Of a stretch of 64,000 nucleotides of DNA, positions 23,032-37,752 are shown piece by piece; position 1 is the stretch's first letter, and each line of letters begins with the position of its first letter. Both the position numbers and the translations under genes were made by a program. This stretch comes from Rotaria socialis (lineage: Eukaryota; Rotifera; Eurotatoria; Philodinida; Philodinidae), in assembly GCA_905331475.1 (NCBI GenBank), contig CAJNYU010004617.1:8036-72035 (forward strand). The letters are read 5' to 3'. Below the pieces are notes generated by a model. The model searched no databases, was not told where the DNA came from, and saw only the letters and a list, made by a program, of their open reading frames with translations.

Positions 23032-23574
23032 CTGTCCATGGGACTTTGGGTAGGAAACGTGACATTTTCTCGGAACTTTGCCACTGCTGTAAATATGGCG
23101 CATTTTTTTCTGTTGTTATAGATGAAAGCATTTATTACAAATGAGAAATCTTCAGAAGAAAGTCTTTTTTCTTTATTGGAATTTTCAAATATTTGTAAAA
23201 ATCGACGGAAAGATAAATGTCTGTTCAATCTGTTTTTTTTCACTTCTGTCTCAATGTCGCAACATTTCATTTTCTATTTGGCTATTTTAAATATATGCTT
23301 CATGGCAAGAAAAAAATCTACAATTTCAAGAAATGTTATTACGAGCATCGTACAAATGAGAAGATAGTGGAAAGAACATGCGACTATCGTTCCACGACTA
23401 TAGAGAAGATTTTCGTTTTTTTTCCAGAAGAACTCATCAAAAAATCTTGTCATCTAAGTACTACATTGTATACACGCATACTGTATCTTCACTAGAAACA
23501 GATGATTTCAACGTCACTGCTATCGAGTGAATTGAGTTTCAATTCAAAGTTAGACATGATCGGGCCGTTTCATT

Positions 23575-24060
23575 CGCTGGGATTGAAGCAATCATAGTTT
23601 TAGCAGATCTCCTTTGTTTATTCGCTAGCCTTAGTCGTTGTCTGATCGTTGGCAACCCGATCTAGGCTAGAAATGGTGATGTGGAAGCTGTTAAATATGG
23701 CAAACAATGAAGAAAATGAGTAATAAACTAGTCATAAAAAGATGAATCAAAAACGTTTTGCACAATTATTATAACCACCCAAGGCATCCAGGCTATTAAG
23801 CTGATTAAATTGATAGCTAATAGTTCTATAATCATTCGACGATTTCGTCTCAATGTGTTGGAGATCGATAATGATGTTAATGCTCTTCGTTTCAGGTTGA
23901 TAGAACAACCAATCATTAAAAAATATTATAATGAAACAGGGTAACATTGTATCGGCAACTGTATCATACATAGTAGCTGAGATCTGGGCAAAAAGCATGC
24001 ACCACCGCCAGCAAATTCTGACAGCCAGTGCATCATTTGAATAATGTCATTATTTCTTAT
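23575..24060 (-). pseudogene. Class A GPCR pseudogene fragment
   Basis: The minus strand encodes the last third of a rhodopsin-family receptor. A TM5-like segment ('TVADTMLPCFIIIFF') is followed by a frameshift at about 23913, then the cytoplasmic loop and TM6 ('RRNRRMIIELLAINLIS', then 'AWMPWVVIIIV'). After a TAG stop at 23728-23730 comes a TM7/helix-8-like reading ('LPYLTASTSPFLA', a second stop, 'IGLPTIRQRLRL'). The amino-terminal TM helices are missing. With one frameshift, at least two stops and truncation, it cannot make a receptor. The pattern resembles the large peptide-receptor-like GPCR families of rotifers, but ligand class cannot be told. Confidence 0.6.
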
Positions 24061-24371
24061 GTTATTTCTTATTGCTGATTATAATAAAACTCTTTTGTGT
24101 CTAGAAAAGGGCTTTATTTACAAGCAGTTTCTATATCACAAAATAGAAAAATAATCTAGTTTCAAAGGGAGTAAAAGCGACTTTTGTCAATATTTAAATT
24201 AAAATTTTATGCGAAGACACTACGATTTATGATGAAAAGTTATTTATGACATGTTCACTGTAATTTAATTAGATTTTTAGTTTAATTAGAAAATCAATTA
24301 TGACGTCAAATGCAATGAAAGTTAAGCACATAATGCATTTTCAACCATAAATTAACAAGTATAACATTAGA

Positions 24372-24900
24372 ATGTCTGGAATTAAGCAAAGCCGAAGGCC
24401 AAAATGAATTAATTCATACTCAATTAATGACTAGAATTATACAAAGTTACGGTAGAGAAAAATCATTTGAAAAATTTCACTGAAACTTGACTTCGTTGAA
24501 AATTCATCCGTACCAAATAATAGTCATCTGATAAAATCGTCTAAATCATCAGTTTATAAAAATTATTTTGAAATACCATTTCTTCAAGATACAAAACAAT
24601 TTTATCGTCTGGAAGTAGATCAAGTTCAAATATATTTGCAACTGTCAACATTAGAAGCATTGATTAAAAAAGAATCGAATAGGTACCTATTCGTGATCAA
24701 CTTGAAATTATCTATTCTGTAACAAAATCACTTTTGCATCACGGAAAAATATTTATGTAAGCAGGTAAACGCTTTAAATGATTAATATTGTTCTATCCAG
24801 TATGAACGCAGTACCTCTCTTGAATTATACCCCTAATGATCGACATCTTTTTTTAATTCTATGCGATTTATTTCGTAGTATATTTGGTATTTCTATTCAA
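24372..24900 (+). pseudogene. Cullin (CUL1-like) pseudogene fragment
   Basis: Cullins are scaffolds of ubiquitin ligases; only part of the amino-terminal repeat region remains here. Recognisable pieces, in order, are 'LIHTQLMTRIIQSYG', 'SVYKNYFEIPFLQDTKQFY', 'VQIYLQLSTLEALIKKE' and, after a frameshift near 24680, 'RDQLEIIYSVTKSLL'. They align in order with human CUL1 ('INTRLISGVVQSYV', 'FLADTERFY', 'VQVYLHEST'). About 20 residues between the second and third pieces are missing, a TGA interrupts after 'KSFEKFH', and the rest of the gene is absent. A possible retained intron follows (GTAAGC near 24757). Confidence 0.65.
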
Positions 24901-25481
24901 TGCGATCAGTCGAGTACCAGATACAACCTGTTAAATTAAGAGATATTTTTTGCCAACCTTCATTGTCGAAACGGGTAATGATGCTACTGAAAGAGTCGAT
25001 GGAGCTGCATGTGTAGGCATTGTGGCTCATGTTACCTACACCCACAAGCAGACATCAGAAAGAAAAGAAGTTAAATGCCGAATGATGCATTATACGTTAA
25101 AATAATATTCTTAGAAGAAATGATATTGAAAAATATCTGTCCTAATTATTTGTTAGCCTTTATTTATATAATCAAGATAAAAGAAAACAACAGCAAGAAT
25201 GACATGAGAATAGTAACAATAAATGAATGTCATGGCTACACAAATGGACGTGAAAAAAAATGTCTTCCAGAATGTGAAACTATTACCGCAAAGAAAAAGA
25301 AAATTAAAGAGAATACAAAAATCTAGATTCTCGGTTTCATATTTGTTCATATTTAGTGAATAGTAAAAAAAAGTACAACATTCAATAGTGTAGTTAAGAA
25401 AAAATGAAATGAACATATCACATGTTGTGATAATAATCATAAATGCTGAGGATTTTTTCATTTACTATTCAAAATTTTAAT
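24901..25481. other. 3' flank of the acetyl-CoA carboxylase gene
   Basis: No gene seen. This contains the 3' untranslated region and polyadenylation region of the minus-strand carboxylase gene; the exact cleavage site is not evident. Confidence 0.45.
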
Positions 25482-28400
25482 TCATTTCATACGTTGTTCA
25501 TCATTCGATGGTTGAACAATGTCTGATAAAATATCAGGATGGGTTTGAAGTATTCTGTGAAAAAAAGGTTACAAAAAAAAATATTTTCAAAATCAAGTCA
25601 AAACTTAGAAAAACATACCGACGAATATCTTCAAGAGCATATTGTTTTTCGAGGTTCTTTATTCGATCATTAGTTACTGGAGAACTTTTAAATTGTTCAA
25701 ACCATTGAACAACAAGTCGATCTTGTGCACATTGAAAATTCTAAAAAATTGAAAATTGAAAACACTAACAAATAAATTTATTTCAATTATATTACATTAT
25801 CCTGTTTATCTTCACTAAACCATTGCTGAAGATAATTTACTGCACCATGATAGTTTATAGATGGATTAGCTGTTAGAATAGTTTTAATTGCATTATCTTC
25901 TTCTAAACGACGTTTTAAACGCCAATAAAAAAATTCTCGACTTGTTCTCCAATTCAAAATATCCTTGTTTTAGTAAAATAAACAAAGTAAGAATTGTCTT
26001 TTATTTCTAATAATTCAATTAACTTACTTGAATAACACCTTTTTCTAACATTCTACCTGGTGTATCATGTAAATCACAAAACATAGTAGCAGCTTGTTGA
26101 TAAATTGGTAAGAGGTTTTTTTCTCTTTCAGCCAATTGCCTTTCTAAATCTTCTTTCGTCGTATTTGTTGTACACGAACTTATACTTTTTATTAATTCTT
26201 GACAAATATCATCAACACGATGTATTGTACGTATAAGATCTTTAGTACGATATTTTATTTCAACAGTACCTTCTGCTTCAAGTACACCACCACGACTCAT
26301 ACGATCAGCGTACATTTCCATATAACGTAAATTAATGGTTGGATCAACAACAACCCAAGCTCCACCACGTAATTCACCATATGGTGGAATATAAATAAAG
26401 ACAGGATGGTCATATGTACGTAAAGCATCGACAATGTAAGCGCCAAATTTTATGATTTGATCGTACATATCTTTCATTCCACCACTAAAACCACGCCAAT
26501 TAGCAAATATCATCAATGGTAAATTTTCACGTTTAAAATCATTTATTGCTTGTGCTGTTTTAAATGCAGAATCAGGAAACCAAACTTGACCAGCTTGCTG
26601 AATAGTACGCGCATCTGAGTCAAAGTTAGCTGGATCAGCTGGTTGTTCTAATTCAATTGTACGAGTTTCAACAGCAATAACACCCATAGCTTTAAAATAT
26701 GACAATAAAAAAATATAGTACACTTCAATAACAACTACTTACGAATTCCGCCAAGACGAGCTCGGCCACAAACAACAGTCTTTGCCCAACCCTTCATGAT
26801 TTCTATAAATGAATCTCGATCGAAAAAGCCGGATTGATATGTTGTCACAGGCAATTCATCTGTATCATTAGTGATTTGTTGTACAGAAGTAAATTGTCCT
26901 CCTTGAATCATATGTCTTGGATCATATGCCGCTGGTGTTGGAACGAAATCTATTTGGCGATCAATTGGATCATTTAACTCGGATAATACAGGTGGTAAAT
27001 GAAGCATGGTTTCAGGCATATAAGATAGCCACCGAAGTACAAGTAAACATCCATCAAAATCATCTTTCACAACATCGTGTGTAACACCATTATTATACAT
27101 AATTTGTATACCACCTAATTGATTATTACTATTGTATACTTCTCGACCAAGAACTTTATTAAGTGCAGCAGCACCGGTTAATATTATATGAGAATTTTCA
27201 ACTTGTATAACACGAGAACCTAATCGAACAAGATAAGCACCAATGCCAACTGCTCGGCAGGTTACTAGACTGATTGTTGGCTAAAAACACAAATGTAACA
27301 TTTTTCTTTTAATTCAATCTTACAAAAAAAAAATAAAAAATTTATAAATACTTACAATGAGATTATATGCATATGAAGTTTCACCAGCAATCATACCTGA
27401 TCCGCGTAAATTTTCTACACCTAGACTATTTTCTTTTCCAATAATATCAATAATTTTATGTCTAACTTCGCCATTATCAAGTTTGATAGTTTCTGTTCGT
27501 ACGCAATTCATATGTGATACACGTGAATAATCATCTGGTGTGAGATATAAATATTGAATACCTTTATCAATATCTGTGGGATCATTCCATGCAATACGAT
27601 AAAGAAATTTAAGTTCTTCAGCGAGACCTATACGTGCACCACTATTCGCAGATATATAAATGCGTGGTATACGTTCTAAACGTGCTAATTCTGATGCACG
27701 TTGAAATAATAAATCTTCCTCAATACCAAATGAACCTATTTTATATGTTATATCATTGGCAATAACAATTATTGCACGACCATTTGGGCACTCGGGTGTT
27801 TTCATACGAATACGCCAAGCAACAATGCCACAATCGTTTTCGGCCGGTGAACGTGTACGTGTTAAAAGACCACATTGTTTAAGATGTTCATTCGACTGAT
27901 CCGTTTGATGTTGTGATGTTTTCATTGAACAGAATATGGACGAAATCATAGCTAGTAATTATAGAGATGATAAAATACTTTCAAATAATATATTCATAAA
28001 AATATTATTCAAGTAATCTTCGTAGGATAAAAATATGAAACACAACAAAGCTACGTTCTGTAGACCGCCTCTCATGATTTAGAGAGGAGAACTGAAGATT
28101 TCTAGACTACATACTAAAACATTAGTTTGACATCGTGTTTCAAGAAAACTATTAATTAGTTGAAATAAGAAAAATCTAAAAATTTATTTTTCTTTTTACT
28201 TTGATTTGACATGTCGAGAATAAGTTCTTCATAATTAAAGACATCTTTTAGTACGATATGTGCTTTAAGATTATTTCGCTCGAAATATTGTTTCCATAAT
28301 AATAATAATGCTTGTCGAAACATTTCAGGGAAATCATAAACATAAGTTGTATTATTTGATTGAGCAGTAAAACGCTTATATTGTAAATGATCTTTAGTTA

Positions 28401-31400
28401 AATATGGATCGTGTAATGCACGACCATCTAATGGGCCTGTTTTACCGAGTGTATATGTTCGAAATATTGTTTGTCCTGTTGCCTGATTTGTTTCTTCCCG
28501 ATAAAGAGATATATCAAGATGATAACCACTTTCATATGTTAAAAATACTCGAAATGGTATTCGTTCCGAATCAGGTGTTATACGTATCGTCATTTTTAAT
28601 TCAGCTTGCAGAATGCGAAGCTTCCACAAACGAAGACCTACAGAATCAAATGAAAAAAGTACAAGTTAGAATTTATGAATATTTCATGCTCGAATAATTT
28701 CTCTATGTAATGATGAGAGTATATGAGGCGATCAAGTGTTTCAAATAAAAATAGTTGATCAATGCAAAAAGTCATAGTGAAGTCCTATAGTAATATTGTT
28801 TTATGTAGAGATATAATAAATCGTAATCGAATGAAATCATGTCTCGAAGTGATCAAATATTTTCCCTATCAGGTTGGTGCCATCTGGTAGACTGTAGTCA
28901 CAGAATCAGAAGAAATAATGGTCTTTCTATTCTTTTTACTATCGTTCTGGTCACTTTATTAATTCAGACTATTTGTTGAGAAAGTTGTGATGGTGTCCTA
29001 TTGAGCGCAAATAAACCCTTTGATCTCTCTGTCAAACACGGCGAACTTCTTCCGATCAAATACTCTCATTTCATGCGTACATTTTTGAAAAGCATCTGAA
29101 AATTCTGATTAGCTCATAAATATTTAACAGCAGGAAAAAACTTTTCATTCAAATGATAATACAGGCAATCCTTTCGACGTAACTATTGAACAATTTAATT
29201 CTAGATTACACTATTTAATCCAATGAAAATTAGCAAAAGAACTATTATCCAATTTTAGATCATATAAATCAATATGGACATGAATTTCAAATAAAATATA
29301 ATATGAAAAACTGAATAATATTTCTTATTTATAAGAAAAAAGATACGCAAAATGAAAAGCCTTTTGATTTCAACCTACCGTAACGAAGTACCATAGTACG
29401 AACACTTTCTGCTAGTTTAGTTGGTTCAATACAAACAGTTGGTACGAAACACAGAAAAACATGATTACAATCAGTTTTATTTGCTAATGGATGAGAAAAT
29501 GCTATTTCTAATTCATCCATTGCTTCAAGTAATGTTCGTTCAGCTTCATTTTCTAAATATTCATAACTTGCTTCTTTAGTTACAAAATCTGAATGGCGAA
29601 TGATTGAACGTGCGAAAAATCGATAATCAATCGCATTATGTTGTTTATTATGAACTTTTCCTTTGCCTAAGTAGATATGCGTTTTATGATTTGATGTTGG
29701 AACAAATTCTAAATCAAATGAACGTAAACGATAGACTTCAAGTTGATAGGCAAGTGCTGGTTCTAAATTTCGATAAATTTTATCTTCTTGAAACTAGAAA
29801 AGAAAAAAGGATAAAAATTTCGAAAAACAAAACGTTAAAACATTTCTCTTTACATCTAATCGTTTTCGGTACGTATAATAAACAGGAAATTGACGCTAAA
29901 AATAATAAAAATCAATTGGTTAGCAACTTAATTTAGAAATTTACTTTGGCACCAAGTGAAAAAGTAATGCGACGAATATTTTTTGCTGCACAAACTTCAC
30001 GCTAAAACAAAAACGATTTGAAACAGTGTTTAACTTTCTTGCTGAATTTATAAACAAACTTTTGATTGTACAAAATCAAGAAATACATCTTCAAGTTTTA
30101 AATTCTGTTGAAGATTAATATCATCTTTAATAAATACATATATTAAATTGATTGCTTCATCAATCTAATTATTAAAAAATTTAATATTTATTATTCATTG
30201 AATTGGAAAATTCTTCTTTTACTTTATTGTTTTGTATTCGCATTGAACTACTATCGAATGAACTTTGTCGACTATGTGCACGATTAGATTTATTGTCAGT
30301 AAATGATGATAATTCATCAGAATCTATTGGAGAAAATGGTGTTAACAATTCATCGAAAGCACTAAAATTATAAAATACAATATAGATATTGTTTTATTTT
30401 GCTTTGAATAAATTTACCTTTTTGCACGTTCCCAACTATCAAAAGCAGCAGATATACCCATACGTTGAAATAGATTTGAATCGATTTCATTCATATTCAC
30501 CAGTTCATCGCTAATACTGCCAACTCGGATCATATTCTCATGTTGAAATAATCTAAATCAAATCGAATTAGAAATTGAGTTGTATAAAATCGCTGAGTTT
30601 CATTGGATACGATGTAAAATTTACTGTTAAAAAAATGCAAGGTAAGAACTGGAAATCATTCTCTTTTCACAAATCTTGAAATATAGTGAATATAAATGAT
30701 AGACTCTTCTTTTTTTTTATTGACGATCAATCAATACGCTTTCACAATATCCTATTACACATGTAGAGGATGAATTCAAAATCAGACAAAGATATAGGTC
30801 CCAACATAGATAGAAATAAACGAATTCTCGTAATTAGAAAGAATGAAAATATCGTGTTTCACATTTTAATATCATAGGGATTGCATTAACAATCTTTTTA
30901 TACTCGTACCGATTAGGATGATTATGTGGAAGATGTAATGCGAATTGAACAGCACAAGTACCATCTGAAAGAAATCGATGTTGAATACTATTCAAGTCAT
31001 ATGATACATAAGAACGCCGAACATAAACCTACAACAAAATTTATATTGGTTAGTACTAAATAAAATTGAAGTGAAATTATTTTTCTAATAAATACTTCCA
31101 ATGCTGCTTGGCGTACTTGAACATTTGAATGGAAATAAAAACTATGTAAAACATCAAGTATACTTGTTTCCGACGATATTAATTTCTGAAAAGAAAATCC
31201 AGACAGTTTAGAAAATTGTCTACTCTTCTATTTCATTATATTTTACTTGTATGTTTTCTTGACACAGCTTATGTCCATACATATCGATAGCACTTAAAAA
31301 AATTGATTCCATTTGGTTATGTCTTAATTCATAGGGTGGTTGTTGAAATGCAATTAAAACTTGTCTTGATTTTAAAACAACTTTAGAGTTCGTTGCGTGT

Positions 31401-34400
31401 GTCAAAAGAGCTAATTCAGTCAATAATGCTGTTAATTCATCTGTTAGTGTTGGATCACGTTCAAATAATAAATCAATGAGCAGAATAACGAGTGCATTTT
31501 TTGCATTATAATTTGCATGCGAAAAAACAATTTCAACGACTTTCGACATATCAATTTTATGTTTATCACGTAGTTGTGTTAAACATTTATCGTATTGTCC
31601 ATGTTGAAATAATGTTTCAATGTTAAGGTAGTGTCTTATTAAATCTGTTATAACTGCTTTCATATATCCTTTTATACCATTACGATAGCATTGCACTAAA
31701 TGTAGAAGACTTTGCACAGTTGTAAAAAAGGTGTCGCGGTCATTTCGGTGCTCTAATTTTGATGCATAACTATCAATAATAGATGCAATAGCTTGCGATG
31801 GAAATTGTACCAAAACTGATGTTAAATTACTGTGATAGTTTTTCATTATTTTTTTAATTTCCTTATCGACTTCTTTTGGTATTCGTTCGGATATATTCGA
31901 TAAAATATCTTCAACTTCAAGTAATGGTAATGATGGATCACGTAAAATTGAAAATAATGTTTCGACATTGGACTTAAGTCTTTCACGAAAATATGGTTCT
32001 GGATACGTATAACCAGCAAGAATATTTTCTAATGAACCTTTGATTATTTGAAAGATTTGATTTAATTTCGTACTTTTTGATTGATCGAAAAGTTGAAACG
32101 TAAATTTTCCATCGTATAATTGTGATTGTTGAACTTGTTGTGAATCGTCAAGAATTATACGAGCAAGAACGCATGATGCATCGAGAACAGCACCAGGACG
32201 TTTATTCCATTGAAGACTGAAAATAGAATATTGGTTAAAGCAAAGTTTGCAGTCCAATATTTACAAGATCACTTAATGTTTGACATACGTATGTTCACTA
32301 TTATTCGATTCTTTAATTATATTTAGAAGGCTGTGAAAAGACAAACATTTGATAGGATTCTCAAAGAGAAACGATAAAACTTAACGGTTACTTCCTAGTT
32401 GACTAGAAATTGTTTTTAAATAAAAATATGTTGTAATTTGTTTTGTGTATTAGAAAAAGTATAAAATAAATAGGCAAAAGTATGATACTGTTTTTCTGTT
32501 AATCTTTTTCAAATTCTTCCAATTGCATTAGTATCGAACAAGAGTGAGAGCAACACGTCCTAAGGTGAGACGAACATAGATGCTTCGCAAGGTGGGTCAG
32601 TGTAAGGTTAAGACATTTCTTTTTCATGCAACGTGTGCAGTAAGATTTGAAAGAACTCATTCGGCATCTCTCTAGCAATTGTTTTTGGCAATTAGTATAG
32701 AAATGTTTGCTCGTCGTGTCTTACAATTGAAAATCAATAATGAAAATTTACTATTTAAATATTCAAATTTATTAATTCCTTACTATCCTTTCGACGGACA
32801 TCGAAGTTCAGTAACCATTTTCATCACTTCAATTTCAGCATAGATTTGACCAGCTTCTATGGCACCACCATCTTCTACAGTATAGTGAAGGAGTTTTCCT
32901 GCTGATGGTGCTCTAAAATATAAATACATAAATATATATATATATATCAATCAAAAGTGTTTCTACAAAAATCTCTATGTCAAACCTTAATATTGATGGA
33001 TCATTCTCTTTTTGAAATATGCAAGTTTTATTATTGACAATAATTCTGTAATTATCAACTTCTTCTTTCATAAATGTTAAATAACTTGAACCATCTAAAT
33101 TAATCAATATTCCACCGTCTTTCATTCGATGAGCTTCTAATTCTACATATGAATCATTCATGACAACAAAAAAACTGCTCGGACCACATTTTGTAACCTA
33201 AAATGTAGTAATCATTTTTTTCAGATTGAAACAAAAATTCTTGTATCTTTCATTACATGTAATTTATATTTAATATATTCATAAATAAGTTCTATTTGAC
33301 GTGAAATTGTCAAAGTACTCATGGGTAATATCTGACCACTAAGAAAAACAAGCAAAACAGATTCTTTTATATGAAATCAAAACTATGTATAAAAATTTTA
33401 CCGTTCTAATGAGGATTGAAAATTCTGAAAATTATTTCGGAATATTTCATCTGCTACATGTATAGCACCACAAACAATTGCTAACATAATATCCGGCTTG
33501 TCAGTTTGAAAATGTTGTGCAATTAAACCATCGAGCCAACTTGTTTGTACAGTATTATTAATGAAATCGTCCGTTTCAAGTAGACGTATTAAAATTTCAA
33601 CTAAGAAAAATAAAGTTATTGTTTTTATTTTTTATTATTTTCCAATACATTCAATAAAACTATAAGGCTTTACCCGTCGAATGAAAATCTCCACGAATCG
33701 ATAGTTCTTTTAATGCAACGGCAAGATTTCTAGAAAGTAAAATAAATTTCAAAATAGAATTCCAGATAAATAATTCATTCAACTAACTCTCGGGCATCTT
33801 CGCGAGTTTCACCATGCGAAAAAACATGCCCAAATTGTGAATCAGCAAATTCATGCAAACCACCAGATGATGATATACTAAAGTAACCCCATACATTATG
33901 TCGACTACGAAAAGTTAATTCTTCGACCGTTCCGGAACTTGGCTTGAAACCCTAAATGATTTTCAATGGGTATTTTAAAAAAAACAGCTAAATTTCGTTT
34001 TCATCATTACTCACTTCGTTAGGATTTTCACTCGTTATACGCGCTGCAATAGCATGACCATGTGGTTTCGGTTTTATACGAGGATGAGCAAAATCTATTT
34101 CTGTTGTGTCAAATGGATCTTCACCATATAATAAACGAATATCTTTTATGCGATGTAAACATATGCCCATAGCAATCTAACAATAAAAATATGTGCATAT
34201 TATATTACAAATATTTACATGAGAATAATTTAATTATTTGTGCTTCAAGAAAAGGTAAACGTACATAAGAATCATTGAAGGCTAGAAGTTATAAATGTTT
34301 CTTGTTTTTCATAATATAGCATAAATCTTAGAATCATCAACTCTATAAAATATCAATAGACTCTCGTCTTCGTCTATCAATAATCTGTTGTTCAATAAAT

Positions 34401-37145
34401 CATTTAAAAATTAACTAGTGCTTTTTCTTGTTGATCAATCAATCAATTCTCTACTTAAACTAATCATTCTTGATTTTACCTATGTATTTAGTTTTGATTT
34501 TTAACTTAATCTTTCAAGTCATCAAGTCAAAATTGGCATAGATTCACCAGCTCCTGTTAATTATATCAATATTTCATTTCCATTAGCAATGATTCTAGCC
34601 AAGATTACCGAGTTACATCTCGAAGACTTACATACACAGATATTCATAGGCGGACTTCTTTAGTTAACACTCATAAATCGCAATTACAAATAAATAAAAG
34701 GCAGGTTAATTGATTTCCAGCGGTCAACATCACTTCGACTGATTAAATATTTCAAAACAATGCATGATACCTGTAATTGACATGCAGGTAAATTAATATC
34801 TGTAACCATTTCAGTACAAGGATGTTCTACTTGTAATCGTGGATTGAGTTCAAGAAAGAAGTATGTTTGATCATTTGGATTATATAAATATTCAATTGTA
34901 CCAGCACTAAATCAAATTTGAATAATGTTTTCTTCGAATTTAAATATAAATCAAAATCAAACCAACCTAACATAGCCAACCATTTTTGTTAAACGTACAG
35001 CTGATTTTTCCATTTGTTCGAGAATTTCTGGTGGTGCTATTATTGCTGGTGCTTCTTCAATAATTTTTTGATGTCGTCTTTGAATTGAACAATCTCTACC
35101 AAATAATGATATAGCTTGTCCACTTTGATCAGCAAGAATTTGTACTTCCAAATGTCTACAACTATCTGCATATTTCATTAAGAATATTGGTGAACCGGGC
35201 ACTTCAGCTTGAACCTAAGTTTGCGCAAAAGAAAAAGAAATTCAATAAAAAAACAAAACTTAATTAAATTTACTTGTCGAAATAAATTCTCAAAATCTTC
35301 GCGATTTGTTGCTTTTCGTATTCCTTTTCCACCACCACCTTCAGATGCTTTAATCATCACCGGGAAACCAATTCGAGTAGCAATCTAATAATTAAATGAT
35401 ACATAAACATAGATTTTCCCTCATACCTGTGATAGACGCAATACAGTGAAATCGTAAGTGAAAAATGCATTAGCATAATTCCTGTAGCATGAAAATGTAA
35501 AATACAATCAGGTTGTTACTTGTAACGTGAAGGAAAGAATTATCAAATCTGTGAGAGGAGTAAAATGAAATTTTCATATCAAAATTCCTACTGAACTATA
35601 TGTTTTGGAACTGCGTTGCGAATAGATTTTTCTTTTATTCATATTTCCGCACAGTAACACCAAACTTTTCATATTTTTTTTTATCAACTCATTTTTATTT
35701 TCTATATTGCTAACATATGAAAGAACTAGTGCCACATCCATATATTTTTCACCTATGAGCTCATGCCTGAAACTAAATTTAAAAAAATGACAGCAGAGTA
35801 CCAACAAGTATTCAGCATATGGTATATGTAACTGCATGATGTTTGCAAGCAAAACGAAGACGAATAAGAATATTTTGAATAACACTACTTGCATCATCTT
35901 ACCTCGACACCTTTTGTTGCATCCTTAATACAAGCTTTTTCGTATATATCCATTGGAACACGAATATTTTCATTACTCTCTCCATCCCATTCAAGTTTAA
36001 GATCTGAAATTTACTAATTTCCATCAGTAAAAATTAATAAAATGAGACTCATCACTAACGAGATCCACTCCATGGAAATGTTGGTATATCAGCACTTTGT
36101 GCAATAATTGTGGAAGCTATTTTGTCTCCTAGTGCCCACATTGCTTGTTCTGGTGGACCTATTCAAATAAGAAAAATATCAAAAGTTCAATTAAATAAAA
36201 AAAAGAATCCGCTAATCATTTACCAATAAATATAATTCCATATCGATGAAGTAGTTCAGGTAATTTCGGATTTTCTGATGCATGACCCCATCCGGCCCAG
36301 ACAGCTATGAAATGAAGCATTTATTTATTTGTTTGGTTTAATTTTAAGAAACAAAAATCGAAGCTAACCTTCAACAGAAAAACGTTTAGCAATATCAAGA
36401 ATAAGTTCACAGTTGGAATAATTCATATGTGATGGACCACCTTGAACATTAACATAATGATCAGCATATCTAATATATTCTATGATGAGAAAACAGAAAT
36501 GTTAGAATTGAATATGATTAATAAAATGAAGCCCAACCAGCATTTGCTTTCATATCTTCTGGTGTGACCATAGCAACAAATTTTACTGCATGTTCATCTC
36601 GATACATTTCATACGACCAACGTCGAATTGAACGCATACATTTAACAGCTGCAATGCCATTATTTGCAATAAGAATCTTTAAATAGAACATTAATAAGAG
36701 ATTTAATAAAAGACAAAAACAAAACTAACTTTATTGATTACACGTGATCCACTTAATAGGTCACAGAGCTCCTTTGGTGTTGTCATATTTGGTGATCGAA
36801 AACCATTGGATGCTATTGAAAGACCAGACATTTTCCTAAAGAATATTTGCTGATATCTTCTTTTCTATTTCAATATAATTACCTTGTACACTGTTTTGCT
36901 ATTGATTGATATTCGTCGTTTGATAATATTTTTGCATGAGTTGATCCATTTAATGTGGAATGCTTTGATGGCGAAGAATAATTATTTGAAGGAGCTGAAG
37001 ATTCAAGAATTTTATCTAATGATCCATGAGTATCATCGATATGATGAGAATTATCAAGACCAAATTTAACTTTCGATATATGATGATGATTTCCATTTGG
37101 TATAATTTTCGACGGTGACATTTGAGCTTCCCGAACAGAAGCCAT
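25482..37145 (-). CDS. ACC: Acetyl-CoA carboxylase (multidomain animal type), complete, 33 exons
   Basis: Makes malonyl-CoA from acetyl-CoA, bicarbonate and ATP, the committed step of fatty-acid synthesis. Exons join in phase to 7068 nt (2355 residues): 37145-36883, 36835-36730, 36676-36538, 36479-36369, 36304-36224, 36158-36060, 36003-35903, 35384-35274, 35214-34967, 34906-34771, 34176-34015, 33951-33788, 33729-33674, 33600-33402, 33338-33257, 33197-32986, 32912-32784, 32216-31247, 31185-31096, 31028-30910, 30552-30418, 30361-30223, 30164-30060, 30001-29945, 29895-29854, 29793-29379, 28637-28200, 27951-27356, 27280-26743, 26689-26028, 25963-25796, 25740-25619, 25554-25482. Order: biotin carboxylase with '[13 protein letters not shown]', biotin carrier with 'EVMKM' (biotinyl Lys about 788), central region, carboxyltransferase with '[13 protein letters not shown]' and '[17 protein letters not shown]'. 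Ser91 in 'RKMSGLSI' matches the AMPK site of vertebrate ACC1. No break seen. Confidence 0.95.
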
Positions 37146-37752
37146 TAGGAAGAAATTTAATTAATTTTTCTAAGAAAAACAAAATATCTAGAAGTAAAGA
37201 GTAGAGAGAATTTTCATCAAGAAAATATCCCACATATACATATTGATACATTGATTCTCGTGAAATAGAAAACCAGCAATCAAATGCTTGTCTATGATTT
37301 TCTTCATTTCTTTGCGTTCTTTCATCATCGCATTCATAGTTATAGATCGACCACTTAGCGTCAAAGAATAAAACGTGCCATACATGTTTCTTTTTACATT
37401 TCTGCCACGTGGATGTATATATTCAAAAGATATCCGAAATACAAAATAAGTCTTGTATAAATGTTGATTTTGTATACGCGAAATTGATAAAAAAAAATCA
37501 AAATATTTGTTGTGTAATGTAACTTGCTTAAGAGTCTGTCATTTTTGAAAAGTCTAAAGTATATTAATCTGAAGGAAAAACTAACACTAAATTAAACAAA
37601 AAATGTAAATCTTTCGATGAAAATCTTCATTTCTTAAATCCTATCGGATCGATATATGCATATATATTTTTTGTTTACACTATAAACAAAACAGACAAAC
37701 AAATATTGCTTTATATTTTGACAAAAAAAAACAGCAACAGGCAAACAGATTG
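37146..37752. other. Spacer between BRMS1-like and acetyl-CoA carboxylase genes
   Basis: About 600 bp that must contain the carboxylase promoter/5' UTR and the 3' end of the upstream same-strand gene. No distinctive element is visible; an AT-rich stretch lies at 37640-37740. Confidence 0.45.

Noticed and set aside
32218-32257. Upstream Met extension of the large carboxylase exon
   Set aside because: The first 13 residues of that frame are intronic; the acceptor TTTTCAG at 32217-32218 joins in phase to the biotin-carrier exon.
35574-35897. 107-codon frame inside the carboxylase gene
   Set aside because: It lies wholly in the 518-bp intron between exons 7 and 8 and has no motif.
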